A stretch of DNA of 64,000 bases from JAWSVE01 sp050633885 (GCA_050633885.1 JBOEHK010000001.1:806001-870000); one strand, 5' to 3'; counted from the first letter of the stretch, positions 27,497 through 36,180 are shown. Numbers and translations: made by a program. The notes: generated from the sequence alone by a model not told the origin.

Positions 27497-28867
27497 ATGT
27501 CCCGTTCTTCCTCACATTCACACTCAATTGTAAACAATACTACCTACCATGACGTCATCATTCTTGGTGGAGGAGCGGCAGGTTTGTTTTGCGCATTAAC
27601 TGCCGCGAAGCGTGGTCGTAGTGTTTTGGTGCTTGAAAAAGCAAATAAAGTTGGCAAGAAAATTTTAATGTCAGGTGGGGGAAAATGTAATTTTACTAAC
27701 TATGTAGTAGAACCAGAAAATTATATTTCTCAAAACCCACATTTTTGTAAATCTGCATTAAAGCAATTTACTCAATGGGACTTTATAGCGATGGTAGAAA
27801 AGCAGGGAATAGCGTATGAAGAACGAAAACATAGCCAGCTATTTTGTAAAAATTCGGCAAAAGATATCCTTCACATGTTACTCAACGAATGCAATGAGTT
27901 TGGCGTAACAATAGAAGTGTTAGCGGATGTTCAAGTGGTTCGTGATCTAGAGGCTAAAAATCTAGAATCTAACAATCTAGAATCTAACAATCTAGAATCT
28001 AACAATCTAGAATCTAACATTTTAGAAGCTAGCAATCTAAAATTTAGCGATGACATGAATAAAACGACGATGAGATATTGTGTTGATTATCTGCAAGCCG
28101 GAGTAAAGCAAACAAAAAGCTGCCATTCTTTAGTTGTAGCTACTGGCGCATTGTCAATACCGACTTTGGGAGGTAGCGGAGTAGGTTATGAGATTGCCAC
28201 ACAATTCGGTTTAACGTTGTTAGATTGCCGTGCTGGACTCGTTCCGTTTATGTTTACAGATGCGATGAAATCAATATGTGAAAGATTATCAGGTGTCTCA
28301 TTAGACGTTGAGGTGTCATGCCCTGATCATACACAGGCAATACGTTTTCGCGAAAATTTATTATTTACTCACCGTGGTATTAGTGGCCCTGTCATGTTAC
28401 AAATTTCAAACTATTGGCAGCTAGGAAAAAGTATAGAAATAAATTTATTGCCAGATGATGATGCTGTTGAGTTATTAATCACAGCGAAGAGCCAGAATGC
28501 AAAAAATAAACTATCGACTGTGTTAGGCCAGCGATTAGGAAAGTCATTGACTAAAGAGTTAGAAAGGCTTTGGTGGAGTGAAGAATCCAATAAGCCGATA
28601 GCTGAGTTTAGTGATAAGGTATTAGAACAAATTGGAGATAACCTTAATCGTTGGCAATTAAAACCGTCGACAACAGAAGGTTATCGTACTGCGGAAGTGA
28701 CTCTCGGTGGCGTAAACACCGACGGCATTAGCTCTAAGACAATGGAAGCAAAGAAACAAGCAGGTTTATATTTTATTGGTGAAGTTGTGGATGTCACAGG
28801 GCATCTTGGTGGTTTTAATTTTCAATGGGCATGGTCGTCAGGGTATACAGCGGGAATAACCGTATAA
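27497..28867 (+). CDS. FAD/NAD(P)-dependent oxidoreductase, HI0933/YhiN-like flavoprotein
   Basis: A 456-residue flavoprotein. The dinucleotide-binding motif GGGAAGLFCALTAAKRG lies near residues 24-40, followed by KKILMSGGGKCNFTN, GGSGVGYEIA, and the C-terminal GEVVDVTGHLGGFNFQWAWSSG that closes the FAD site. These match the BaiN/YhiN/HI0933 family, whose cellular role is poorly known. About 35 extra residues (~150-185) consist of a tandem pentapeptide repeat (LESNN-like), inserted at a likely surface loop without breaking the frame. Start ATG at 27497; the first ~12 residues are serine/histidine-rich. Confidence 0.88.
   Translation: MSRSSSHSHSIVNNTTYHDVIILGGGAAGLFCALTAAKRGRSVLVLEKANKVGKKILMSGGGKCNFTNYVVEPENYISQNPHFCKSALKQFTQWDFIAMVEKQGIAYEERKHSQLFCKNSAKDILHMLLNECNEFGVTIEVLADVQVVRDLEAKNLESNNLESNNLESNNLESNILEASNLKFSDDMNKTTMRYCVDYLQAGVKQTKSCHSLVVATGALSIPTLGGSGVGYEIATQFGLTLLDCRAGLVPFMFTDAMKSICERLSGVSLDVEVSCPDHTQAIRFRENLLFTHRGISGPVMLQISNYWQLGKSIEINLLPDDDAVELLITAKSQNAKNKLSTVLGQRLGKSLTKELERLWWSEESNKPIAEFSDKVLEQIGDNLNRWQLKPSTTEGYRTAEVTLGGVNTDGISSKTMEAKKQAGLYFIGEVVDVTGHLGGFNFQWAWSSGYTAGITV
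27946..28050 (+). repeat. In-frame 15-bp minisatellite inside the flavoprotein gene
   Basis: Seven adjoining 15-base units. Three are exact (TCTAGAATCTAACAA, 27961-28005), a fourth differs by one base, and flanking units are more diverged. They encode repeats of L-E-S-N-N. Exact central copies with degenerate edges point to recent slippage expansion. Confidence 0.95.
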
Positions 28868-28884
28868 ATTTTTGGAGTTTTTGA

Positions 28885-29412
28885 GTGCAAACAAGTGATG
28901 TTATTAATGAAACAAAACAATGGGTAGAGAATGTCGTCATAGGTCTCAATCTTTGTCCGTTTGCAAAAAAAGAATTTATTAAAGAAAGAATTTTATTCTC
29001 TGTCACTGATGCAAAAAATGAAGAAGAATTGCTAATGGATTTAAAAGCTGAATTGGAGGCTATTCAATCCAATTATAATATCGAAACAACGTTGTTGGTT
29101 CACCCGTATGTGCTTGGTGATTTTTATGATTATAATGATTTTTTATCGTTAGCTGATTCATTGCTGAATGAGATGGAATTAGAGGGTGTTTATCAAATCG
29201 CAAGTTTTCATCCAAATTATCAATTTGCAGATACGTTGCCTGACGACATTATAAATTACTCCAATAAATCGCCATATCCGATGTTGCATATTCTAGCAGA
29301 AGAGAGTGTTGAAAAAGCAGTTGAGACATATCCCGACATAGATAGTATTCCAGAGAATAATATAAAAAAATTAGAGTCTATCGGGTTAGAGGGGATAAAA
29401 AAATTACTCTGA
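28885..29412 (+). CDS. DUF1415 family protein
   Basis: A 175-residue protein matching DUF1415: TKQWVENVVIGLNLCPFAKKEF at the N-terminus, TLLVHPYVLGDFYDYNDFL in the middle, then IASFHPNYQFADT and SPYPMLHILAEESVEKAVE. Function is unknown; the conserved cysteine and histidines suggest an enzyme or metal site. The start is GTG with TTGGAG upstream, 17 bases after the flavoprotein stop, so the two are probably co-transcribed. It converges on the AraC regulator gene with only ten bases between stops. Confidence 0.88.
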   Translation: MQTSDVINETKQWVENVVIGLNLCPFAKKEFIKERILFSVTDAKNEEELLMDLKAELEAIQSNYNIETTLLVHPYVLGDFYDYNDFLSLADSLLNEMELEGVYQIASFHPNYQFADTLPDDIINYSNKSPYPMLHILAEESVEKAVETYPDIDSIPENNIKKLESIGLEGIKKLL

Positions 29413-29422
29413 ATTCGATACT

Positions 29423-30289
29423 TTATTGATCATCTCCATTTAGGGCTTCCGAATGTAAGACAGTTTTGTTTGGCAATAAAGCCAATATTTCTTCTGCAAT
29501 TTTTATATTTAAAAGACCTGAACGCATAAAAGCTGTTGACGGCTGTATTCCCATCATCGCACTGTAGGATTTTGAAAAATGTGCTGTACTGGCAAAACCA
29601 GACATTAATGCTGACTCTGTAACAGAGTGTCCAGTGGCCAGGTATAACGAACCGACAGAAATTCTGTATTGTAATCGATATTTGGTAATTGGAATTCCAA
29701 TTTGGCTTTTAAATAGTTTTACTAATCGTGATTCAGAGAGATGGACTTCTTCAGCGAGCTTGTTAATTGGAATGTTATCTTTTGCCGTTGAGTTGATGCG
29801 CGCTATGACTTTTAAAACTCTGCTATCAAATTCTTTAAGAACTTTTTCCCTTAACTCTTCGGGGATTAATAAGTTATGCACCAAGTCATAAGTTTCTTTA
29901 GCCGGAAGGTTCTCCTTATGAATCCTGTTTAGCAGTGTGATTAATTCATCTTCATTAGGGAGATTATAATAGACGTTATCATTTTGATTCAGCATTTGCT
30001 CTTTCAAAGCTGAATATGTTTGATTGGCCGGCGACATATATAAGATAGCCATAACAGCATCATTATCATGGTTGAGGCTGGGCATGTTAATGACAGTGCC
30101 TGCTCTAATTAAAAAGACTTTGCCAGAAAACTGAGATCCATCGCTTCTCGTCGTTGTCACTTCTCCTTTGAGGCATACAATGAGCTGATCAGAAGCAACG
30201 GTGTAGCTACGTGTTGGACGGTGAGATGTACCTATTAATAAGGTGCTATCTCTCCAAATAAAAACACTTGGAACTGAATTATTTTTCAT
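29423..30289 (-). CDS. AraC-family transcriptional regulator
   Basis: A 288-residue regulator. The N-terminal half looks like a cupin-type sensor domain (residues ~25-90) and the C-terminal ~110 residues form the AraC double helix-turn-helix, with KLAEEVHLSESRLVKLFKSQIGIP and SVTESALMSGFASTAHFSKSYSAMMGIQPS. The ligand is unknown. The next gene upstream on the same strand is an SDR oxidoreductase, about 500 bases away, with TGTGATA repeats between them. Control of that SDR is plausible but unproven. Confidence 0.9.
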   Translation of the reverse strand: MKNNSVPSVFIWRDSTLLIGTSHRPTRSYTVASDQLIVCLKGEVTTTRSDGSQFSGKVFLIRAGTVINMPSLNHDNDAVMAILYMSPANQTYSALKEQMLNQNDNVYYNLPNEDELITLLNRIHKENLPAKETYDLVHNLLIPEELREKVLKEFDSRVLKVIARINSTAKDNIPINKLAEEVHLSESRLVKLFKSQIGIPITKYRLQYRISVGSLYLATGHSVTESALMSGFASTAHFSKSYSAMMGIQPSTAFMRSGLLNIKIAEEILALLPNKTVLHSEALNGDDQ

Positions 30290-30454
30290 GTATTGAATCG
30301 ATTTAAGAATGTTTTTTATTTTTGATTCCGATAGGGAAATTATTATTATGGCATTTTGATAGTATCTAAGTGATTAATCAGATACAAAAATGCATAGTCA
30401 ATATCGAGAATTATTGTTGCCAGTATCGGTGTAATTATTGTTATAAGTAATCTT

Positions 30455-30502
30455 GTAAGTATTACTGTAAGTAACGTTGTAAGTATTACTGTAAGTAATG
30501 AA
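30455..30502. repeat. 24-bp tandem repeat, two copies with degenerate flanks
   Basis: Unit TGTAAGTATTACTGTAAGTA plus four bases occurs at 30455-30478 and 30479-30502, differing only in the last bases. Weaker GTAA(T/G)T-type units continue on both sides. Confidence 0.85.
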
Positions 30503-30612
30503 GTAATTGTTGCCGGAAGTATTTCAAACGGAATACGAATATACAAGCCTTTTAGGAGGAGTCAAGAATCGTTTGACGATTGTAATGCTTAAAACTATGG
30601 GGTCATGATAAG

Positions 30613-30665
30613 TATCACAGAATTTCAAATTTATTGAAAAAATATGTGATAGTACTTATGTGATA
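30613..30665. promoter_or_regulatory. Possible operator: TGTGATA direct and inverted half-sites
   Basis: TATCACA at 30613-30619 and TGTGATA at 30645-30651 and 30659-30665. The two direct copies are 14 bases apart, the spacing of a protein binding one DNA face with an offset. The site lies ~120-180 bases upstream of the leftward AraC/after the SDR coding end, so which gene it serves is unclear. Confidence 0.35.
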
Positions 30666-30787
30666 GCAACTAAAAAAAGATATTTCATTAATAAATTAAA
30701 GGTTATTAAAATCTCAACCAATAAAATAACTGATTGAGATAGTGCGTTAAAATTTGTTTGTATTAAAAACTATCTATTTTTTAAACG

Positions 30788-31564
30788 TTAAATTTTTGCG
30801 TAAGCATGTCCACCATCAACAGCTATCGTATCTCCTATAACATAATCACCTGCTTTTGAAGCAAGATAAATTGCGGCACCAGCCATATCTTCAGGTTTAC
30901 CAATGCGACCTAAAGGTGTTATCTCTGCAACGGCATCGGCGTTATCACGTGCTGCGGTGTTCATTTCAGAAGCGAAGGGACCCGGTGCAATTGCGGTCAC
31001 TATTATGCGTTCTTTAACCAATCTTGCCGCTAGTCGACGCGTTAAATAAATTAATGCAGATTTTGAAGCATGATAAGAATATGTGTCTAAAGGATTTAAT
31101 CTTATACCGTCAATTGAAGCTATATTAATGACCTTTGAAGGAGAGGCATCCGATGCGCCAGCTTTTAATAAATCATGCATTGCTTGAAGCAGAAAAAAAG
31201 GCGATTTAACATTTAGATTCATGACCTTATCCCAACCACTTTCTGGAAATTCATCAAATTCAGCATTCCATGCAGCTCCTGCATTGTTGACCAAAATGTC
31301 TAAATGTTTTTCGTGAGCTTTATAGTCATTCGTTAATGCTTTGCATCCTTCAACGGTCGAGATATCTTGAGGAAGTGCTAGACAGCGTCCATTACCTTCC
31401 GATAACTCTTTAGCTGTTTCTATACATTGAGCAGCCTTGCGCGATGAGATGTAGACTTTTGCTCCTTGCGCAATAAAGCCTGCAGCAATCATTTTGCCAA
31501 TGCCTCGAGACCCACCCGTCACGAGAGCAGTTCGGCCTTCTAAAGAAAAAAGATTTTCAAACAT
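30788..31564 (-). CDS. Short-chain dehydrogenase/reductase (SDR family)
   Basis: A 258-residue classical SDR. The cofactor motif TGGSRGIG lies at residues ~16-23, NNAG near residue 92, the catalytic serine in NIASIDG, and the tyrosine-lysine pair in YSYHASKSAL. The C-terminal end GDTIAVDGGHAYAKI is typical of RhlG-like or 3-oxoacyl reductases. A positively charged SSRK after the first strand suggests NADPH use. Substrate unknown. It is transcribed leftward, toward the AraC regulator gene. Confidence 0.9.
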   Translation of the reverse strand: MFENLFSLEGRTALVTGGSRGIGKMIAAGFIAQGAKVYISSRKAAQCIETAKELSEGNGRCLALPQDISTVEGCKALTNDYKAHEKHLDILVNNAGAAWNAEFDEFPESGWDKVMNLNVKSPFFLLQAMHDLLKAGASDASPSKVINIASIDGIRLNPLDTYSYHASKSALIYLTRRLAARLVKERIIVTAIAPGPFASEMNTAARDNADAVAEITPLGRIGKPEDMAGAAIYLASKAGDYVIGDTIAVDGGHAYAKI

Positions 31565-31921
31565 TTTTGGTTTCCTATTTTTGATGATTTTTATGGGGTT
31601 GAATCAACGCTGTAAAAAAATTAACCGTATAAACTTTATGTTATTAAGAATTCAATAAAGAATGCTTATAAATTTCGACGTATTGTTTTCTTCTTTTGAC
31701 TTCTTACTTTCATTTATAGTCTTTAAAAGTAGATATGGATTTGTTGAAGCGGCTTACCAATTCATTACAAGCCAATAGTTGTTTAAATTGGCCTCGACAT
31801 ACTGTAAATCTAGTGATTCAATGGACTGATTCTTTATCTTAATTGGTCTGTGTAGTCTTTTTTATAGTCTGAGCCTACATTAAAAAAACATATGATAGCA
31901 ATGTTGAGGATTTAACAAGAG
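31565..31921. other. Divergent AT-rich intergenic region upstream of SDR and acetyltransferase genes
   Basis: 357 bases with no gene-like frame, presumably holding promoters for the leftward SDR and rightward acetyltransferase genes. I see no strong repeat or box. Confidence 0.5.
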
Positions 31922-32341
31922 ATGGATATACGACAATTTACATTACTTGATAAAGATCAGGTGATTTCTCTTTGGGAGGAGTGCGGCTTGACTGCTCCTT
32001 GGAATGACCCTGAAAAAGATATTCAGCGTAAAATGAAAGTAAACCCTGAATTATTTTTTGTTGTTAAAGAAGAGAGTAAAATTCTGGGAACAATCATGTG
32101 TGGTTATGATGGTCATCGAGGATGGGTGTATTATTTGGCCGTGTGTCCACAGAATAGAAAAAAAGGTATTGGGCGTAAACTTATGTCGCATGCTGAACAA
32201 ACATTAAAAGAAAACGGTTGCCCTAAGATTAATTTACAAGTACGTAATACTAATAGTGCAGTGCTTGAATTTTACAAAGCGATTGGCTATCAGGTAGATG
32301 AAGCAGTCGGTTTAGGTAAACGGCTAGAGGCGGATAACTAA
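31922..32341 (+). CDS. GNAT acetyltransferase, YpeA-like
   Basis: A 139-residue GNAT-fold protein. It opens MDIRQFTLLDKDQVISLWEEC, has the conserved PWNDPEKDI segment, GYDGHRGWVYYLAV, and the acetyl-CoA motif A in NRKKGIGRKLM (residues ~78-88). The pattern closely follows E. coli YpeA. The acetyl acceptor is unknown. Its stop shares one base with the start of the second GNAT gene, so the two are translationally coupled. Confidence 0.88.
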   Translation: MDIRQFTLLDKDQVISLWEECGLTAPWNDPEKDIQRKMKVNPELFFVVKEESKILGTIMCGYDGHRGWVYYLAVCPQNRKKGIGRKLMSHAEQTLKENGCPKINLQVRNTNSAVLEFYKAIGYQVDEAVGLGKRLEADN

Positions 32342-32844
32342 TGGCTATTTGCCGGAAGGAATCAACGTTGTTGGGTAGAATTAAAATTGATGATCTTCAA
32401 GGGCCCGAAATCGCAGCACTATTACAGCAACACTTGGATCATATGGCGGATTTGTCACCGCCTGAGAGTATCCATGCTTTAGACTTGGCCGAATTAAAAA
32501 AACCGGAAATAACCTTTTGGACGCTGTGGAGTGAGCCGAGCTTTTGTAAGTCGACATTGATGGGCTGCGGTGCATTAAAAGAGTTGAGCGTAACACATGG
32601 CGAAATTAAATCGATGCGAACATCGGATCAACATCGACGTAAAGGCGTTGGTGGAGCCATGTTGCAACATATTATCGATGAAGCGTCTAATCGTAATTAT
32701 GTGAGGTTAAGCCTAGAAACGGGATCAATGGATGGATTTAAACCAGCGCTAGAAATGTATAAAAAATTTGGTTTTTTTGAGTGCGAACCCTTTGCAGAAT
32801 ACACATTAGATGTGAATAGTATTTTTATGACAAAAATGTTGTAA
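32341..32844 (+). CDS. GNAT family N-acetyltransferase
   Basis: A 167-residue GNAT protein. It has QQHLDHMADLSPPESIHALD, a conserved GCGALKEL strand, EIKSMRTSDQHRRKGVGGAML with the acetyl-CoA pyrophosphate loop (residues ~97-104), and YKKFGFFECEPFAEY at the end, as in small PhnO/YsnE-type acetyltransferases. Substrate unknown. The ATG overlaps the stop of the preceding GNAT gene (TAATG). Two unrelated-looking GNAT enzymes in one transcript could modify the same compound, but that is a guess. Confidence 0.85.
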   Translation: MAICRKESTLLGRIKIDDLQGPEIAALLQQHLDHMADLSPPESIHALDLAELKKPEITFWTLWSEPSFCKSTLMGCGALKELSVTHGEIKSMRTSDQHRRKGVGGAMLQHIIDEASNRNYVRLSLETGSMDGFKPALEMYKKFGFFECEPFAEYTLDVNSIFMTKML

Positions 32845-32899
32845 GTATCCAAGCTAAAACCATTAACAATCTCAAACAAGAAAAATAACGGGAGTTTTT

Positions 32900-33697
32900 A
32901 TGAGTGAATCAAAACAATGTGTAACATTTAATCTGTTAACGCCGAAGATGCTATTTCCTCTATTTGCATTTTTTGTGTTCGCACTTTTTTCTTCTTTTAC
33001 TTTTTCCGCTAATAAAAGTGAAGTCGAAGACCTAGACCTGACAATTTATCATATTGAAGGGCGTCGATCAGAGCGTGTCGTCTGGTTGTGTGAGGAACTG
33101 GGTTTGCCTTACAGGTTGGTTTATTCACAAGGTGATCTTGCTGCATCCGCGAAAGCCATTAGAGAAGTGAGCCCATTAATGGCTGTTGCCCCAACGGTAA
33201 CGATTGGGGATCAAGTCGTGGTTGAATCTGGAGCGATTATGGAATTGTTGTTGGATCGATACGGTAATGGCCGTTTGACACCCGACGTTCATTCAAAGGA
33301 TTATCCTTATTACCTGCAATGGATGCATTTCTCTGAGGGTTCTCTCGCTGCAAGAATTATTGCAGATTATCGCGTTGAAAGAACAAAACAAAGCTTAGGG
33401 CACATGGAAAAAGACCCTCGTTCACGATTAGTGAACGGCGTTGACGTGATTGTCTTCGCAGAAGATTTTTTAAGTCGCAATAATTATTTCGGCGGTAAAG
33501 AGTTTTCGGCTGCTGATATTATTATGCTGTTCCCGATTAATATCGCTGAGTCGTTTGGTGTGACATCTTTGCAAGGCTATCCTCATATTTTAAAGTGGCG
33601 AGAAAAGATTATGGAGCGCCCAGCTTATAAGAGAATGATTGCAAAGGCTCGACCAGATGGAATACCAGGTGCGCCTAAAGCGCTAAAAAAGAAATAA
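32900..33697 (+). CDS. Glutathione S-transferase-like protein with an N-terminal export signal
   Basis: A 265-residue protein whose GST body starts near residue 46 (LTIYHIEGRRSERVVWLCEELGLPY, then VVVESGAIMELLLDRYG) and continues with the helical C-terminal domain (GKEFSAADIIML). Ahead of it lie ~38 extra residues with a strong hydrophobic core (LFPLFAFFVFALFSS) and a likely cleavage site after TFSA. GGGAG just upstream fixes this start, so the extension is translated. GSTs normally act in the cytoplasm; an exported or membrane-anchored form is unusual. The active-site residue is not certain. Confidence 0.82.
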   Translation: MSESKQCVTFNLLTPKMLFPLFAFFVFALFSSFTFSANKSEVEDLDLTIYHIEGRRSERVVWLCEELGLPYRLVYSQGDLAASAKAIREVSPLMAVAPTVTIGDQVVVESGAIMELLLDRYGNGRLTPDVHSKDYPYYLQWMHFSEGSLAARIIADYRVERTKQSLGHMEKDPRSRLVNGVDVIVFAEDFLSRNNYFGGKEFSAADIIMLFPINIAESFGVTSLQGYPHILKWREKIMERPAYKRMIAKARPDGIPGAPKALKKK

Positions 33698-33754
33698 AAT
33701 GGATTGCAACCTTTTAGGTTTATTATCTATTAACTATAGAGCAGTTTTCTGGGT

Positions 33755-34657
33755 ATGATTCGAATTTTACCTGTTGATAAAGGCGACTTAGAGGCGTGTG
33801 ATAATTTAGCATTAGCCAGTGATGAATTGGTGCTTCCTCACCTGAAAGAATTGCTGGCCTGGTTACAGGATATGAATTGGCCGGTAGCCGATAAGGTGTC
33901 TTCTCGGTTATCGATATTGGGCGCGGAGTTGGTGCCTGAATTACGTGCTATTTTAAAATCGGAAGATGAAGTATGGAAGTTCTGGATAGTATCTAGATTT
34001 TTATACCAAGTGAGTGATGACGTATTTGAAGCGTTGTTTTTTAATCTAAAAAAAATTCAAAACAAACCAACACTCGCTGAAAAAAAAGAGCAAGTTGATA
34101 TTGAAGTCGCTCGGTTGATTCGCTCGAGAAAAGCTAACAGTCACATTATAAGCTCAGCTGATTCAATGGCTGCGGTTGTTGATATTAAAAACAAACTATC
34201 AAAGCCATCTATTTCCTCTGTTTCAGTTAAAAACAATAGTGTTTCTGTTAGTGAAGAAAATATCATTATCATTGATGGATATCACTTTAGTACATTAGAA
34301 GAGTTTTATGATGAACTAGAATCTGTATTTTTAATCGAAGGTGAATGGAGTAGAAACCTAGATGGTTTTCATGAGTTATTACAGAACAGGTTAAATGGGG
34401 CGTCTCGTGAGTGCGTCATTCGATGGGAAAATTCAGCGTTATCTAAAAAGCGTTTAGGTTATAACGAAACGATTAGACAACTTGATAAAAGATTGGCGAG
34501 ATGCCATCCACTAAAGAAAAGCATAGTAAAAAACGCAATTAATAAAGCTAAAGAAAAAGAAGGTTTGACTGTGTATGATTGGTTGGTTCAAATCATTCAA
34601 TTTCACACCGTCGATGGGTTGAATCATCAAGGAAGGATAAGGCTTGAACTGTTATAA
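33755..34657 (+). CDS. DUF5071-barstar fusion protein (possible immunity protein)
   Basis: A 300-residue two-domain protein. Residues ~5-125 match DUF5071 (LLAWLQDMNWPVADKVSSRL, EDEVWKFWIVSRFL, then a charged helix). After a serine-rich linker, residues ~172-300 match the barstar-like family of ribonuclease inhibitors: IIIDGYHFSTLEEFYDELE, WSRNLDGFHELLQNRL, then RLARCHPLKKSIV and YDWLVQIIQFH. Barstar-type domains block RNase toxins, and DUF5071 is found in immunity-like contexts. No toxin gene is adjacent. Start ATG at 33755; no signal peptide, so cytoplasmic. Confidence 0.82.
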   Translation: MIRILPVDKGDLEACDNLALASDELVLPHLKELLAWLQDMNWPVADKVSSRLSILGAELVPELRAILKSEDEVWKFWIVSRFLYQVSDDVFEALFFNLKKIQNKPTLAEKKEQVDIEVARLIRSRKANSHIISSADSMAAVVDIKNKLSKPSISSVSVKNNSVSVSEENIIIIDGYHFSTLEEFYDELESVFLIEGEWSRNLDGFHELLQNRLNGASRECVIRWENSALSKKRLGYNETIRQLDKRLARCHPLKKSIVKNAINKAKEKEGLTVYDWLVQIIQFHTVDGLNHQGRIRLELL

Positions 34658-34678
34658 GTTGATTATCTCGCCTGTTAT

Positions 34679-34710
34679 AAACAGATTCTTCTAATCGGGC
34701 TTGTTTTTTT
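34679..34710 (+). terminator. Possible terminator before metY
   Basis: AAACA-GATT-CTTCT-AATC-GGGCT-TGTTT forms a bulged hairpin followed directly by a T-run, a few tens of bases after the barstar-fusion stop. Confidence 0.4.
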
Positions 34711-34765
34711 ACATTAAAGGTTTTACTCATAAAGTATAAATACGATAAAAATTTAGGAGCAACAC

Positions 34766-36037
34766 ATGAAATTAGAATCTATTGCTTTACATCATGGTTA
34801 TACATCCGAAGCGACAACGAAAGCAGCTGCCGTTCCTATCTATCAAACAACATCCTATACATTTGATGATACGCAACACGGTGCTGATTTATTTGATTTA
34901 AAGGTTCCCGGAAATATTTATACTCGAATTATGAATCCCACCACGGATGTTTTAGAGCAGCGATTGGCGGCAATGGAAGGTGGGATAGGTGCTCTAGCTG
35001 TTGCATCTGGAATGGCGGCCATTACTTATGCGCTTCAATGTATTTGTGAAGTTGGCGACAACATTGTTAGTACCAGTCAGCTCTACGGTGGAACCTATAA
35101 TTTATTTGCGCACTCCTTACCGAAACAAGGTATCGAAGCCAGAATGATTTCGCACGATGACTTTGACGGTTTTGAAAAAGCCATTGATGAAAAAACAAAA
35201 GCCGTTTTTTGTGAATCAATTGGAAATCCAGCTGGAAATATAGTTGACATTCAACGTTTAGCTGAAATTGCACATAAACACGGCGTGCCGCTCATCGTTG
35301 ATAATACGGTTGCAACGCCAGTCTTATGTCAGCCTTTTACATTGGGTGCAGATATCGTTGTACATTCGTTAACTAAATATATTGGTGGGCATGGTACTTC
35401 TATTGGTGGTGCGATTGTTGATTCAGGTAATTTTGATTGGGTGGCTAATAAAAAACGCTTTCCTATTTTGAATCAGCCAGATCCTTCCTATCATGGTGTT
35501 GTGTATACAGAAGCATTAGGCCCTGCAGCGTATATTGGGCGATGTCGAGTTGTTCCTTTGCGAAACACTGGATCTGCAATTTCGCCAATGAACTCTTTCC
35601 AGATAATGCAGGGGCTTGAGACATTGTGTTTGCGAATGGAAAGACATTGTGAAAATGCTGAAAAATTAGCGGCTTATTTAAATTCACATGAAAAAGTGTC
35701 TTGGGTAAATTATGCTGGATTGGCCGATAGTCCATATCATGCTATGTGCCAAAAAATTACAAAAGGTAAAGCGTCAGGAATTTTAAGTTTTGGGGTAAAA
35801 GGCGGAAGTGAATCTGGCTCTCAATTTATCGATGCGCTGCAAATGATTTTACGATTGGTAAATATAGGCGATGCAAAATCTTTAGCGTGTCACCCGGCGT
35901 CAACGACTCATCGACAACTGAATGAAAAAGAATTGGCGGCTGCAGGGGTCAGTGAGGATTTGGTTCGCATCTCCGTGGGTATTGAGAATATTGATGACAT
36001 TATTGCCGATGTTGAACAAGCCCTCGCTGCGGTTTAA
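34766..36037 (+). CDS. metY: O-acetylhomoserine (thiol)-lyase
   Basis: A 423-residue Cys/Met-metabolism PLP enzyme. The PLP lysine is K204 in VVHSLTKYIGGHG; YTRIMNPTTDVLEQR and SGMAAITYALQ are typical, and the length and the internal segment FPILNQPDPSYHGVVYTE are those of MetY rather than MetB/MetC. It makes homocysteine from O-acetylhomoserine and sulfide, the direct sulfhydrylation route. That fits the sulfite reductase gene in this window, which supplies sulfide. TTTAGGAGC eight bases upstream is a strong ribosome site. Confidence 0.93.
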   Translation: MKLESIALHHGYTSEATTKAAAVPIYQTTSYTFDDTQHGADLFDLKVPGNIYTRIMNPTTDVLEQRLAAMEGGIGALAVASGMAAITYALQCICEVGDNIVSTSQLYGGTYNLFAHSLPKQGIEARMISHDDFDGFEKAIDEKTKAVFCESIGNPAGNIVDIQRLAEIAHKHGVPLIVDNTVATPVLCQPFTLGADIVVHSLTKYIGGHGTSIGGAIVDSGNFDWVANKKRFPILNQPDPSYHGVVYTEALGPAAYIGRCRVVPLRNTGSAISPMNSFQIMQGLETLCLRMERHCENAEKLAAYLNSHEKVSWVNYAGLADSPYHAMCQKITKGKASGILSFGVKGGSESGSQFIDALQMILRLVNIGDAKSLACHPASTTHRQLNEKELAAAGVSEDLVRISVGIENIDDIIADVEQALAAV

Positions 36038-36180
36038 TTGATAAGTTCTAGGCGTATTGCCATCTTGTGAGCGAGTGGGTATTTTTCGAGTTAGTTTTAT
36101 CTCTATGCTTTGATATTGAGGTGCAGAGACATTGAAGCGTAGGGACATTTAACTGTTTATTGCAGAATTATTTGAAATGT

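Larger units (their letters stand above)
30290..30787. other. Repeat-rich intergenic region between AraC regulator and SDR genes
   Basis: 498 AT-rich bases. They hold a GTAAGT-rich tandem repeat array (30441-30530, best part 30455-30502) and three TGTGATA half-sites at 30613-30665. A reverse frame of 66 codons covers the array but is low-complexity and not a believable gene. Confidence 0.65.

Noticed and set aside
27946..28050. Regular repeats resembling a CRISPR array
   Set aside because: Units are contiguous, 15 bp long, without spacers, and stay in the reading frame of a flavoprotein; no cas genes nearby.
30346..30546. Reverse 66-codon frame rich in L, I and T
   Set aside because: It is a translation of a tandem repeat array and has no other gene features.
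33755..36037. Toxin partner for the barstar-like protein
   Set aside because: Neighbours are a GST-like protein, a PLP enzyme and acetyltransferases; no ribonuclease-like or polymorphic-toxin gene seen.
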